Source: Siphonodentalium dalli
Taxonomy: Eukaryota; Mollusca; Scaphopoda; Gadilida; Siphonodentaliidae
Assembly: GCA_032622095.1 (NCBI GenBank)
Contig: CP136064.1
Coordinates: 45,216,989-45,280,988 of the forward strand
Reading direction: 5' to 3'
DNA: 64,000 nt
Below are positions 30,901 through 44,329 of the stretch, piece after piece. Made by a program: the position numbers and the translations under genes. Position 1 is the first letter of the stretch. Every line of letters begins with the position of its first letter. The notes beneath the pieces were generated by a model. It saw only the letters and a program-made list of their open reading frames with translations. It had not been told where the DNA came from and searched no databases.

Positions 30901-31780
30901 CTATCCAGCTCATCCATGCACTGTGAAACAACTATCCAGCTCATCCATGCAGTGTGAAACAACTATCCAGCTCATCCACGCACTGTGAAACAACTATCCA
31001 TCTCATCCATGCCACTGTGAAACAACTATCCAGCTCATCCATGCACTGTGAAACAACTATCCAGCTCATCCATGCACTGTGAAACAACTATCCAGCTCAT
31101 CCATGCACTGTGAAACAACTATCCAGCTCATCCATGCACTGTGAAACAACTATCCAGCTCATCCATGCACTGTGAAACAACTATCCAGCTCATCCATGCA
31201 GTGTGAAACAACTATCCAGCTCATCCACGCACTGTGAAACAACTATCCATCTCATCCATGCCACTGTGAAACAACTATCCAGCTCATCCATGCACTGTGA
31301 AACAACTATCCAGCTCATCCATGCACTGTGAAACAACTATCCAGCTCATCCATGCACTGTGAAACAACTATCCAGCTCATCCATGCACTGTGAAACAACT
31401 ATCCAGCTCATCCATGCACTGTGAAACAACTATCCAGCTCATCCATGCACTGTGAAACAACTATCCAGCTCATCCATGCACTGTGAAACAACTATCCAGC
31501 TCATCCATGCACTGTGAAACAACTATCCATCTCATCCATGCCACTGTGAAACAACTATCCAGCTCATCCATGCCACTGTGAAACAACTATCCATCTCATC
31601 CATGCCACTGTGAAACAACTATCCAGCTCATCCATGCCACTGTGAAACAACTATCCATCTCATCCATGCCACTGTGAAACAACTATCCATCTCATCCATG
31701 CCACTGTGAAACAACTATCCATCTCATCCATGCCACTGTGAAACAACTATCCATCTCATCCATGCCACTGTGAAACAACT
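21918..31780. repeat. Segmental duplication within satellite, copy 2 (offset 9945 bp)
   Basis: This is the second copy of the block that starts at 11973, lying directly after it in tandem. It is nearly identical but not a pure copy: position 26235 is C where copy 1 has A at 16290. The near-identity over about 9.9 kb points to a recent duplication or to an assembly or haplotype join. Confidence 0.9.
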
Positions 31781-33199
31781 ATCCATCTCATCCATGCCAC
31801 TGTGAAACAACTATCCAGCTCATCCATGCCACTGTGAAACAACTATCCATCTCATCCATGCCACTGTGAAACAACTATCCAGCTCATCCATGCCACTGTG
31901 AAACAACTATCCAGCTCATCCATGCACTGTGAAACAACTATCTAGCTCATCCATGCACTGTGAAACAACTATCCATCTCATCCATGCACTATGAAACAAC
32001 TATCCAGCTCATCCATGCACTGTGAAACAACTATCTAGCTCATCCATACACTGTGAAGCAACTATCCAGCTCATCCATGCACTGTGAAACAATTATCCAG
32101 CTCATCCATGCACTGTGAAACAACTATCCAGCTCATTCATGCACTGTGAAGCAACTATCCAGCTCATCCATGCACTGTGAAACAACTATCCAGCTCATCC
32201 ATGCACTGTGAAACCACTATCCAGCTCATCCATGCACTGTGAAACAACTATCCAGCTCATCCATGCACTGTGAAACAACTATCCAGCTCATCCATGCACT
32301 GTGAAACAACTATCCATCTCATCCATGCACTGTGAAACAACTATCTAGCTCATCCATGCACTGTGAAACAGCTATCAAGCTCATCCATGCACTGTGAAAC
32401 AACTATCCAGCTCATCCATGCACTGTGAAACAACTATCCAGCTCATCCATGCACTGTGAAACAACTATCCAGCTCATCCATGCACTGTGAAACAACTATC
32501 CATCTCATCCATGCACTGTGAAACAACTATCTAGCTCATCCATGCACTGTGAAACAACTATCTAGCTCATCCATGCACTGTGAAACAACTATCCAGCTCA
32601 TCCATGCACTGTGAAACAACTATCCAGCTCATTCATGCACTGTGAAGCAACTATCCAGCTCATCCATGCACTGTGAAACAACTATCCAGCTCATCCATGC
32701 ACTGTGAAACCACTATCCAGCTCATCCATGCACTGTGAAACAACTATCCAGCTCATCCATGCACTGTGAAACAACTATCCAGCTCATCCATGCACTGTGA
32801 AACAACTATCTAGCTCATCCATGCACTGTGAAACAACTATCCAGCTCATCCATTCACTGTGAAACAACTATCCAGCTCATCCATTCACTGTGAAACAACT
32901 ATCCATCTCATCCATGCACTGTGAAACAACTATCTAGCTCATCCATTCACTGTGAAACAACTATCCAGTTCATCCATGCACTGTGAAACAACTATCCAGC
33001 TCATCCATGCACTGTGAAACAACTATCCAGCTCATCCATGCACTGTGAAACAACTATCCAGCTCATCCATGCACTGTGAAACAACTATCCAGCTCATCCA
33101 TGCACTGTGAAACAACTATCTAGCTCATCCATGCACTGTGAAACAACTATCCAGCTCATCCATGCACTGTGAAACAACTATTCAGCTCATCCATGCACT

Positions 33200-34080
33200 G
33201 TGAAACAACTATCTAGCTCATCCATGCACTGTGAAACAACTATCCAGCTCATCCATGCACTGTGAAACAACTATCCAGCTCATCCATGCACTGTGAAACA
33301 ACTATCCAGCTCATCCATGCACTGTGAAACAACTATCCAGCTCATCCATGCACTGTGAAACAACTATCCAGCTCATCCATGCACTGTGAAACAACTATTC
33401 AGCTCATCCATGCACTGTGAAACAACTATCTAGCTCATCCATGCACTGTGAAACAACTATCAAGCTCATCCATGCACTGTGAAACAACTATCCAGCTCAT
33501 CCATGCACTGTGAAACAACTATCCATCTCATCCATGCACTGTGAAACAACTATCCATCTCATCCATGCACTGTGAAACAACTATCCAGCTCATCCATGCA
33601 CTGTGAAACAACTATCCAGCTCACCAATGCACTGTGAAACAACTATCCAGCTCATCCATGCACTGTGAAACAACTATCCAGCTCATCCATGCACTGTGAA
33701 ACAGCTATCCAGCTCATCCATGCACTGTGAAACAACTATCCATCTCATCCATGCACTGTGAAACAACTATCCAGCTCATCCACGCACTGTGAAGCAACTA
33801 TCCAGCTCATCCATGCACTGTGAAACAACTATCCAGCTCATCCATGCACTGTGAAACAACTATCCAGCTCATCCATGCACTGTGAAACAACTATCCATCT
33901 CATCCATGCACTGTGAAACAACTATCTAGCTCATCCATGCACTATGAAACAACTATCCAGTTCATCCATGCACTGTGAAACAACTATCCAGCTCATCCAT
34001 GCACTGTGAAACAACTATCCAGCTCATCCATGCACTGTGAAACAACTATCCAGCTCATCCATGCACTGTGAAACAACTAT
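33200..34080. repeat. Satellite sub-block duplicated at +2821 bp, copy 1
   Basis: Markers CTATTCAGC at 33398, CTATCAAGC at about 33460, TCACCAATGC at 33621, CACGCACTGTGAAGC at 33781 and CACTATG at 33940 all recur 2821 bp (91 units) downstream. Beyond 34080 the unit variants no longer agree. Confidence 0.85.
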
Positions 34081-35069
34081 CCATCTCATCCATGCACTGT
34101 GAAACAACTATCTAGCTCATCCATGCACTGTGAAACAACTATCCAGCTCATCCATGCACTGTGAAACAACTATCTAGCTCATCCATGCACTGTGAAACAA
34201 CTATCCAGCTCATCCATGCACTGTGAAACAACTATCTAGCTCATCCATGCACTGTGAAACAACTATCCAGCTCATCCATGCACTGTGAAACAACTATCTA
34301 GCTCATCCATGCACTGTGAAACAACCATCCAGCTCATCCATGCACTGTGAAACAACTATCCATCTCATTCATGCACTGTGAAGCAACTATCCAGCTCATC
34401 CATGCACTGTGAAACAACTATCCAGCTCATCCATGCACTGTGAAACAACTATCCAGCTCATCCATGCACTGTGAAACAACTATCCAGCTCATCCATGCAC
34501 TGTGAAACAACTATCCAGCTCATCCTTGCACTGTGAAACAACTATCCATCTCATCCATGCACTGTGAAACAACTATCTAGCTCATCCATGCACTGTGAAA
34601 CAACTATCCAGCTCATCCATGCACTGTGAAACAACTATCCATCTCATTCATGCACTGTGAAGCAACTATCCAGCTCATCCATGCACTGTGAAACAACTAT
34701 CCAGCTCATCCATGCACTGTGAACCCACTATCCAGCTCATCCATGCACTGTGAAACAACTATCTAGCTCATCCATGCACGGTGAAACAACTATCCAGCTC
34801 ATCCATGCACTGTGAAACAACTATCTAGCTCATCCATGCACTGTGAAACAACTATCCAGCTCATCCATGCACTGTGAAACAACTATCCAGCTCATCCATG
34901 CACTGTGAAACAACTATCCATCTCATCCATGCACTGTGAAGCAACTATCCAGCTCATCCATGCATTGTGAAACAACTGTCCAGCTCATCCATGCACTGTG
35001 AAACAACTATCCAGCTCATCCATGCACTGTGAAACAACTATCTAGCTCATCCATGCACTGTGAAACAAC

Positions 35070-35690
35070 TTTCCAGCTCATCCATGCACTATGAAACAAC
35101 TATCCAGCTCATCCATGCACTGTGAAACAACTATCCAGCTCATCCATTCACTGTGAAACAACTATCCAGCTCATCCATGCACTATGAAACAACTATCCAG
35201 CTCATCCATGCACTGTGAAACAACTATCCAGCTCATCCATTCACTGTGAAACAACTATCCAGCTCATCCATGCACTGTGAAACAACTATCCAGCTCATCC
35301 ATGCACTATGAAACAACTATCCAGCTCATCCATGCACTGTGAAACAACTATCCAGCTCATCCATTCACTGTGAAACAACTATCCAGCTCATCCATTCACT
35401 GTGAAACAACTATCCAGCTCATCCATGCACTATGAAACAACTATCCAGCTCATCCATGCACTGTGAAACAACTATCCAGCTCATCCATTCACTGTGAAAC
35501 AACTATCCAGCTCATCCATGCACTGTGAAACAACTATCCAGCTCATCCATGCACTATGAAACAACTATCCAGCTCATCCATGCACTGTGAAACAACTATC
35601 CAGCTCATCCATTCACTGTGAAACAACTATCCAGCTCATCCATGCACTATGAAACAACTATCCAGCTCATCCATGCACTGTGAAACAACT
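35070..35690. repeat. Three/four-unit higher-order repeat in satellite
   Basis: Successive units cycle through CATGCACTATG, CATGCACTGTG and CATTCACTGTG, giving a 93-bp period with occasional extra units (124 bp). The same cycle appears in the duplicated block at about 41800-42420. This is the clearest short higher-order pattern in the pure 31-bp zone. Confidence 0.75.
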
Positions 35691-36020
35691 ATCTAGCTCA
35701 TCCATGCACTGTGAAACAACTATCCAGCTCATCCATGCACTATGAAACAACTATCCAGCTCATCCATGCACTGTGAAACAACTATCCAGTTCATCCATGC
35801 ACTGTGAAACAACTATCCAGCTCATCCATGCACTGTGAAACAACTATCCAGCTCATCCATGCACTGTGAAACAACTATCCAGCTCATCCATGCACTGTGA
35901 AACAACTATCCAGCTCATCCATGCACTGTGAAACAACTATCTAGCTCATCCATGCACTGTGAAACAACTATCCAGCTCATCCATGCACTGTGAAACAACT
36001 ATCCAGCTCATCCACGCACT

Positions 36021-36900
36021 GTGAAACAACTATCTAGCTCATCCATGCACTGTGAAACAACTATCCAGCTCATCCATGCACTGTGAAACAACTATCCATC
36101 TCATCCATGCACTGTGAAACAACTATCCAGCTCATCCATGCACTGTGAAACAACTATCCAGCTCATCCATGCACTGTGAAACAACTATCCAGCTCATCCA
36201 TGCACTGTGAAACAACTATTCAGCTCATCCATGCACTGTGAAACAACTATCTAGCTCATCCATGCACTGTGAAACAACTATCAAGCTCATCCATGCACTG
36301 TGAAACAACTATCCAGCTCATCCATGCACTGTGAAACAACTATCCATCTCATCCATGCACTGTGAAACAACTATCCATCTCATCCATGCACTGTGAAACA
36401 ACTATCCAGCTCATCCATGCACTGTGAAACAACTATCCAGCTCACCAATGCACTGTGAAACAACTATCCAGCTCATCCATGCACTGTGAAACAACTATCC
36501 AGCTCATCCATGCACTGTGAAACAGCTATCCAGCTCATCCATGCACTGTGAAACAACTATCCATCTCATCCATGCACTGTGAAACAACTATCCAGCTCAT
36601 CCACGCACTGTGAAGCAACTATCCAGCTCATCCATGCACTGTGAAACAACTATCCAGCTCATCCATGCACTGTGAAACAACTATCCAGCTCATCCATGCA
36701 CTGTGAAACAACTATCCATCTCATCCATGCACTGTGAAACAACTATCTAGCTCATCCATGCACTATGAAACAACTATCCAGCTCATCCATGCACTGTGAA
36801 ACAACTATCCAGCTCATCCATGCACTGTGAAACAACTATCCAGCTCATCCATGCACTGTGAAACAACTATCCAGCTCATCCATGCACTGTGAAACAACTA
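36021..36900. repeat. Satellite sub-block duplicated at +2821 bp, copy 2
   Basis: This is the second copy of the sub-block at 33200. Part of the same run (the CAAGC and CACCAATG units) is found a third time near 40250-40450, shifted by one unit relative to its neighbours. The block therefore took part in more than one duplication. Confidence 0.85.
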
Positions 36901-38730
36901 TCTAGCTCATCCATGCACTGTGAAACAACTATCCATCTCATCCATGCACTGTGAAGCAACTATCCAGCTCATCCATGCACTGTGAAACAACTATCCAGCT
37001 CATCCATGCACTGTGAAACAACTATCCAGCTCATCCATGCACTGTGAAACAACTATCCAGCTCATCCATGCAATGTGAAACAACTATCCAGCTCATCCAT
37101 GCACTGTGAAACCACTATCCAGCTCATCCATGCACTGTGAAACAACTATCCAGCTCATCCATGCACTGTGAAACAGCTATCAAGCTCATCCATGCACTGT
37201 GAAACAACTATCCAGCTCATCCATGCACTGTGAAACAACTATCCAGCTCATCCATGCACTGTGAAACAACTATCCATCTCATCCATGCACTGTGAAACAA
37301 CTATCCAGCTCATCCATGCATTGTGAAACAACTATCCAGCTCATCCATGCATTGTGAAACAACTATCCAGCTCATCCATGCACTGTGAAACAACTATCCA
37401 GCTCACCCATGCACTGTGAAACAACTATCCAGCTCATCCATGCACTGTGAAACAACTATCCAGCTCATCCATGCACTGTGAAACAACTATCCAGCTCACC
37501 CATGCACTGTGAAACAACTATCCAGCTCATCCATGCACTGTGAAACAACTATCCAGCTCATCCATGCACTGTGAAACAACTATCTAGCTCATCCATGCAC
37601 TGTGAAACAACTATCCATCTCATCCATGCACTGTGAAACAACTGTCCAGCTCATCCATGCACTGTGAAACAGCTATCCAGCTCATCCATGCATTGTGAAA
37701 CAACTATCCAGCTCATCCATGCACTGTGAAACAACTATCCAGCTCATCCATGCACTGTGAAACAACTGTCCAGCTCATCCATGCACTGTGAAACAGCTAT
37801 CCAGCTCACCAATGCACTGTGAAACAACTATCCAGCTCATCCATGCACTGTGAAACAACTATCCAGCTCATCCATGCACTGTGAAACAACTATCCAGCTC
37901 ATCCATGCAATGTGATACAACTATCCAGCTCATCCATGCAATGTGAAACAACTATCCAGCTCATCCATGCACTGTGAAACAATTATCCAGCTCATCCATG
38001 CACTGTGAAACAACTATCCAGCTCATCTATGCACTGTGAAACAACTGTCCAGCTCATCCATGCACTGTGAAACAACTATCCAGCTCATCCATGCACTGTG
38101 AAACAACTATCCAGCTCATCCATGCACTGTGAAACAATTATCCAGCTCATCCATGCACTGTGAAACAACTATCCAGCTCATCCATGCACTGTGAAACAAC
38201 TATCCAGCTCATCCATGCACTGTGAAACAACTGTCCAGCTCATCCATGCACTGTGAAACAGCTATCCAGCTCACCAATGCACTGTGAAACAACTATCCAG
38301 CTCATCCATGCACTGTGAAACAACTATCCAGCTCATCCATGCACTGTGAAACAACTATCCAGCTCATCCATGCACTGTGAAACAACTATCCAGCTCATCC
38401 ATGCACTGTGAAACAACTATCCAGCTCATCCATGCACTGTGAAACAACTATCCAGCTCATCCATGCACTGTGAAACAACTATCCAGCTCATCCATGCACT
38501 GTGAAACAATTATCCAGCTCATCCATGCACTGTGAAACAACTATCCAGCTCATCCATGCACTGTGAAACAACTATCCAGCTCATCCATGCACTGTGAAAC
38601 AACTGTCCAGCTCATCCATGCACTGTGAAACAGCTATCCAGCTCACCAATGCACTGTGAAACAACTATCCAGCTCATCCATGCACTGTGAAACAACTATC
38701 CAGCTCATCCATGCACTGTGAAACAACTAT

Positions 38731-41700
38731 CCAGCTCATCCATGCACTGTGAAACAACTATCCATCTCATCCATGCACTATGAAACAACTATCCAGCTCA
38801 TCCATGCACTGTGAAACAACTATCTAGCTCATCCATACACTGTGAAGCAACTATCCAGCTCATCCATGCACTGTGAAACAATTATCCAGCTCATCCATGC
38901 ACTGTGAAACAACTATCCAGCTCATTCATGCACTGTGAAGCAACTATCCAGCTCATCCATGCACTGTGAAACAACTATCCAGCTCATCCATGCACTGTGA
39001 AACCACTATCCAGCTCATCCATGCACTGTGAAACAACTATCCAGCTCATCCATGCACTGTGAAACAACTATCCAGCTCATCCATGCACTGTGAAACAACT
39101 ATCCATCTCATCCATGCACTGTGAAACAACTATCTAGCTCATCCATGCACTGTGAAACAGCTATCAAGCTCATCCATGCACTGTGAAACAACTATCCAGC
39201 TCATCCATGCACTGTGAAACAACTATCCAGCTCATCCATGCACTGTGAAACAACTATCCAGCTCATCCATGCACTGTGAAACAACTATCCATCTCATCCA
39301 TGCACTGTGAAACAACTATCTAGCTCATCCATGCACTGTGAAACAACTATCTAGCTCATCCATGCACTGTGAAACAACTATCCAGCTCATCCATGCACTG
39401 TGAAACAACTATCCAGCTCATTCATGCACTGTGAAGCAACTATCCAGCTCATCCATGCACTGTGAAACAACTATCCAGCTCATCCATGCACTGTGAAACC
39501 ACTATCCAGCTCATCCATGCACTGTGAAACAACTATCCAGCTCATCCATGCACTGTGAAACAACTATCCAGCTCATCCATGCACTGTGAAACAACTATCT
39601 AGCTCATCCATGCACTGTGAAACAACTATCCAGCTCATCCATTCACTGTGAAACAACTATCCAGCTCATCCATTCACTGTGAAACAACTATCCATCTCAT
39701 CCATGCACTGTGAAACAACTATCTAGCTCATCCATTCACTGTGAAACAACTATCCAGCTCATCCATGCACTGTGAAACAACTATCCAGCTCATCCATGCA
39801 CTGTGAAACAACTATCCAGCTCATCCATGCACTGTGAAACAACTATCCAGCTCATCCATGCACTGTGAAACAACTATCCAGCTCATCCATGCACTGTGAA
39901 ACAACTATCTAGCTCATCCATGCACTGTGAAACAACTATCCAGCTCATCCATGCACTGTGAAACAACTATTCAGCTCATCCATGCACTGTGAAACAACTA
40001 TCTAGCTCATCCATGCACTGTGAAACAACTATCCAGCTCATCCATGCACTGTGAAACAACTATCCAGCTCATCCATGCACTGTGAAACAACTATCCAGCT
40101 CATCCATGCACTGTGAAACAACTATCCAGCTCATCCATGCACTGTGAAACAACTATCCAGCTCATCCATGCACTGTGAAACAACTATTCAGCTCATCCAT
40201 GCACTGTGAAACAACTATCTAGCTCATCCATGCACTGTGAAACAACTATCAAGCTCATCCATGCACTGTGAAACAACTATCCATCTCATCCATGCACTGT
40301 GAAGCAACTATCCAGCTCATCCATGCACTGTGAAACAACTATCCAGCTCATCCATGCACTGTGAAACAACTATCCATCTCATCCATGCACTGTGAAACAA
40401 CTATCCAGCTCATCCATGCACTGTGAAACAACTATCCAGCTCACCAATGCACTGTGAAACAACTATCCAGCTCATCCATGCACTGTGAAACAACTATCCA
40501 GCTCATCCATGCACTGTGAAACAGCTATCCAGCTCATCCATGCACTGTGAAACAACTATCCAGCTCATCCACGCACTGTGAAGCAACTATCCAGTTCATC
40601 CATGCACTGTGAAACAACTATCCAGCTCATCCATGCACTGTGAAACAACTATCCAGCTCATCCATGCACTGTGAAACAACTATCCATCTCATCCATGCAC
40701 TGTGAAACAACTATCTAGCTCATCCATGCACTATGAAACAACTATCCAGTTCATCCATGCACTGTGAAACAACTATCCAGCTCATCCATGCACTGTGAAA
40801 CAACTATCCAGCTCAACCATGCACTGTGAAACAACTATCCAGCTCATCCATGCACTGTGAAACAACTATCCATCTCATCCATGCACTGTGAAACAACTAT
40901 CTAGCTCATCCATGCACTGTGAAACAACTATCCAGCTCATCCATGCACTGTGAAACAACTATCTAGCTCATCCATGCACTGTGAAACAACTATCCAGCTC
41001 ATCCATGCACTGTGAAACAACTATCTAGCTCATCCATGCACTGTGAAACAACTATCCAGCTCATCCATGCACTGTGAAACAACTATCTAGCTCATCCATG
41101 CACTGTGAAACAACCATCCAGCTCATCCATGCACTGTGAAACAACTATCCATCTCATTCATGCACTGTGAAGCAACTATCCAGCTCATCCATGCACTGTG
41201 AAACAACTATCCAGCTCATCCATGCACTGTGAAACAACTATCCAGCTCATCCATGCACTGTGAAACAACTATCCAGCTCATCCATGCACTGTGAAACAAC
41301 TATCCAGCTCATCCTTGCACTATGAAACAACTATCCAGCTCATCCATGCACTGTGAAACAACTATCCATCTCATTCATGCACTGTGAAGCAACTATCCAG
41401 CTCATCCATGCACTGTGAAACAACTATCCAGCTCATCCATGCACTGTGAACCCACTATCCAGCTCATCCATGCACTGTGAAACAACTATCTAGCTCATCC
41501 ATGCACGGTGAAACAACTATCCAGCTCATCCATGCACTGTGAAACAACTATCTAGCTCATCCATGCACTGTGAAACAACTATCCAGCTCATCCATGCACT
41601 GTGAAACAACTATCCAGCTCATCCATGCACTGTGAAACAACTATCCATCTCATCCATGCACTGTGAAGCAACTATCCAGCTCATCCATGCATTGTGAAAC

Positions 41701-42515
41701 AACTGTCCAGCTCATCCATGCACTGTGAAACAACTATCCAGCTCATCCATGCACTGTGAAACAACTATCTAGCTCATCCATGCACTGTGAAACAACTTTC
41801 CAGCTCATCCATGCACTATGAAACAACTATCCAGCTCATCCATGCACTGTGAAACAACTATCCAGCTCATCCATTCACTGTGAAACAACTATCCAGCTCA
41901 TCCATGCACTATGAAACAACTATCCAGCTCATCCATGCACTGTGAAACAACTATCCAGCTCATCCATTCACTGTGAAACAACTATCCAGCTCATCCATGC
42001 ACTGTGAAACAACTATCCAGCTCATCCATGCACTATGAAACAACTATCCAGCTCATCCATGCACTGTGAAACAACTATCCAGCTCATCCATTCACTGTGA
42101 AACAACTATCCAGCTCATCCATTCACTGTGAAACAACTATCCAGCTCATCCATGCACTATGAAACAACTATCCAGCTCATCCATGCACTGTGAAACAACT
42201 ATCCAGCTCATCCATTCACTGTGAAACAACTATCCAGCTCATCCATGCACTGTGAAACAACTATCCAGCTCATCCATGCACTATGAAACAACTATCCAGC
42301 TCATCCATGCACTGTGAAACAACTATCCAGCTCATCCATTCACTGTGAAACAACTATCCAGCTCATCCATGCACTATGAAACAACTATCCAGCTCATCCA
42401 TGCACTGTGAAACAACTATCTAGCTCATCCATGCACTGTGAAACAACTATCCAGCTCATCCATGCACTATGAAACAACTATCCAGCTCATCCATGCACTG
42501 TGAAACAACTATCCA
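38731..42515. repeat. Satellite block duplicated at about +6.7-6.8 kb, copy 2
   Basis: This copy follows the order of rare unit variants seen from 31942, with small unit-sized gains and losses that change the offset from 6789 to 6727 bp. It ends where copy 1 has a CAGTTC unit and this copy has CAGCTC followed by TTCACTG units. Confidence 0.85.
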
Positions 42516-44329
42516 GCTCATCCATTCACTGTGAAACAACTATCTAGCTCATCCATTCACTGTGAAACAACTATCCAGCTCATCCATGCACTGTGAAACA
42601 ACTGTCCAGCTCATCCATGCACTGTGAAACAACTATCCAGCTCATCCATGCACTGTGAAACAACTATCTAGCTCATCCATGCACTGTGAAACAACTATCG
42701 AGCTCATCCATGCACTGTGAAACAACTATCCAGCTCATCCATGCACTATGAAACAACTATCCAGCTCATCCATGCACTGTGAAACAACTATCCAGCTCAT
42801 CCATGCACTGTGAAACAACTATCCAGCTCATCCATGCACTGTGAAACAACTATCCAGCTCATCCATGCACTATGAAACAACTATCCAGCTCATCCATGCA
42901 CTGTGAAACAACTATCCAGCTCATCCATGCACTGTGAAACAACTATCGAGCTCATCCATGCACTGTGAAACAACTATCCAGCTCATCCATGCACTATGAA
43001 ACAACTATCCAGCTCATCCATGCACTGTGAAACAACTATCCAGCTCATCCATGCACTGTGAAACAACTATCCAGCTCATCCATGCACTGTGAAACAACTA
43101 TCCAGCTCATCCATGCACTGTGAAACAACTATCTAGCTCATCCATGCACTGTGAAACAACTATCCAGCTCATCCATGCACTGTGAAACAACTATCTAGCT
43201 CATCCATGCACTGTGAAACAACTATCTAGCTCATCCATTCACTGTGAAACAACTATCCAGCTCATCCATGCACTGTGAAACAACTGTCCAGCTCATCCAT
43301 GCACTGTGAAACAACTATCCAGCTCATCCATACACTGTGAAACAACTATCTAGCTCATCCATTCACTGTGAAACAGCTATCCAGCTCATCCATGCACTGT
43401 GAAACAACTGTCCAGCTCATCCATGCACTGTGAAACAACTATCCATCTCATCCATGCACTGTGAAACAACTATCCAGCTCATCCATGCACTGTGAAACAA
43501 CTATCCATCTCATCCATGCACTGTGAAACAACTATCCAGCTCATCCATGCACTGTGAAACAACTATCCAGCTCATCCATGCACTGTGAAACAACTATCCA
43601 GCTCATCCATGCACTGTGAAACAACTATCCAGCTCATCCATGCACTGTGAAACAACTATCCAGCTCATCCATGCACTGTGAAACAACTATCCAGCTCATC
43701 CATGCACTGTGAAACAACTATCCAGCTCATCCATGCACTGTGAAACAACTATCCAGCTCATCCATGCACTGTGAAACAACTGTCCAGCTCATCCATGCAC
43801 TGTGAAACAACTATCCAGCTCATCCATGCACTGTGAAACAACTATCCAGCTCATCCATGCACTGTGAAACAACTATCCAGCTCATCCATGCACTGTGAAA
43901 CAACTATCCAGCTCATCCATGCACTGTGAAACAACTATCCAGCTCATCCATGCACTGTGAAACAACTGTCCAGCTCATCCATGCAATGTGAAACAACTAT
44001 CCAGCTCATCCATGCACTGTGAAACAACTATCCAGCTCATCCATTCACTGTGAAACAACTATCCAGCTCATCCATGCACTGTGAAACAACTATCCAGCTC
44101 ATCCATGCACTGTGAAACAACTATCCAGCTCATCCATGCACTGTGAAACAACTATCCAGCTCATCCATGCACTGTGAAACAACTATCCAGCTCATCCATA
44201 CACTGTGAAACAACTATCCAGCTCATCCATGCAATGTGAAACAACTATCCAGCTCATCCATGCAATGTGAAACAACTATCCAGCTCATCCATGCACTGTG
44301 AAACAACTGTCCAGCTCATCCATGCACTG

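Larger units (their letters stand above)
31942..35788. repeat. Satellite block duplicated at about +6.7-6.8 kb, copy 1
   Basis: Rare markers recur 6789 bp downstream: CCATACACTGTGAAGC at 32044 and 38833, CAGCTATCAAGC at about 32370 and 39159, CTATTCAGC at 33181 and 39970. Later markers are offset by 6727 bp, such as CAACTTTCC near 35070 and 41797, so two units were lost within the second copy. A substitution also separates the copies: T at 32969 versus C at 39758. Confidence 0.85.
1..44329. repeat. Giant 31/32-bp satellite array
   Basis: The stretch is an unbroken tandem array of a 31-bp unit with a 32-bp variant; at about 31.3 bp per unit this is roughly 1,400 copies. Every unit keeps a core GTGAAACAACTATC followed by CA(A/T/G)CTCATC and a linker. 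The linker sets the length: CTGCCACT and CATGCACT give 31 bp, CATGCCACT gives 32 bp. Recurrent substitutions are GTG to ATG, CCA to CTA, AAAC to AAGC or GAAC, and ATGC to TTGC, ATAC or ACGC. The consensus unit is C-rich and G-poor on the plus strand (10 C, 4 G). The array begins before the window and ends sharply near 44329. I see no transposon or single-copy interruption. Frames on both strands give peptides of at most 90 residues that simply repeat the unit, so I call it non-coding. A centromeric, pericentromeric or subtelomeric location is possible but unproven. Confidence 0.98.
31860..44329. repeat. Satellite zone of nearly pure 31-bp CATGCACTGTG units
   Basis: The 31-bp unit with the CAGCTCATCCATGCACTGTG stretch is close to fixed here; 32-bp units are essentially absent after about 31920. 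Variation is limited to scattered substitutions (CTAGCT, CATCTC, GAAGC, CACTATG, TTCACTG, CTGTCC, GCAATG). Homogeneity remains high up to the array edge at 44329, where units still carry only about one change each. Confidence 0.85.

Noticed and set aside
1-44329. CRISPR-like regular repeats
   Set aside because: The units are 31-32 bp and contiguous, with no unique spacers between them, in a eukaryotic context. It is a satellite.
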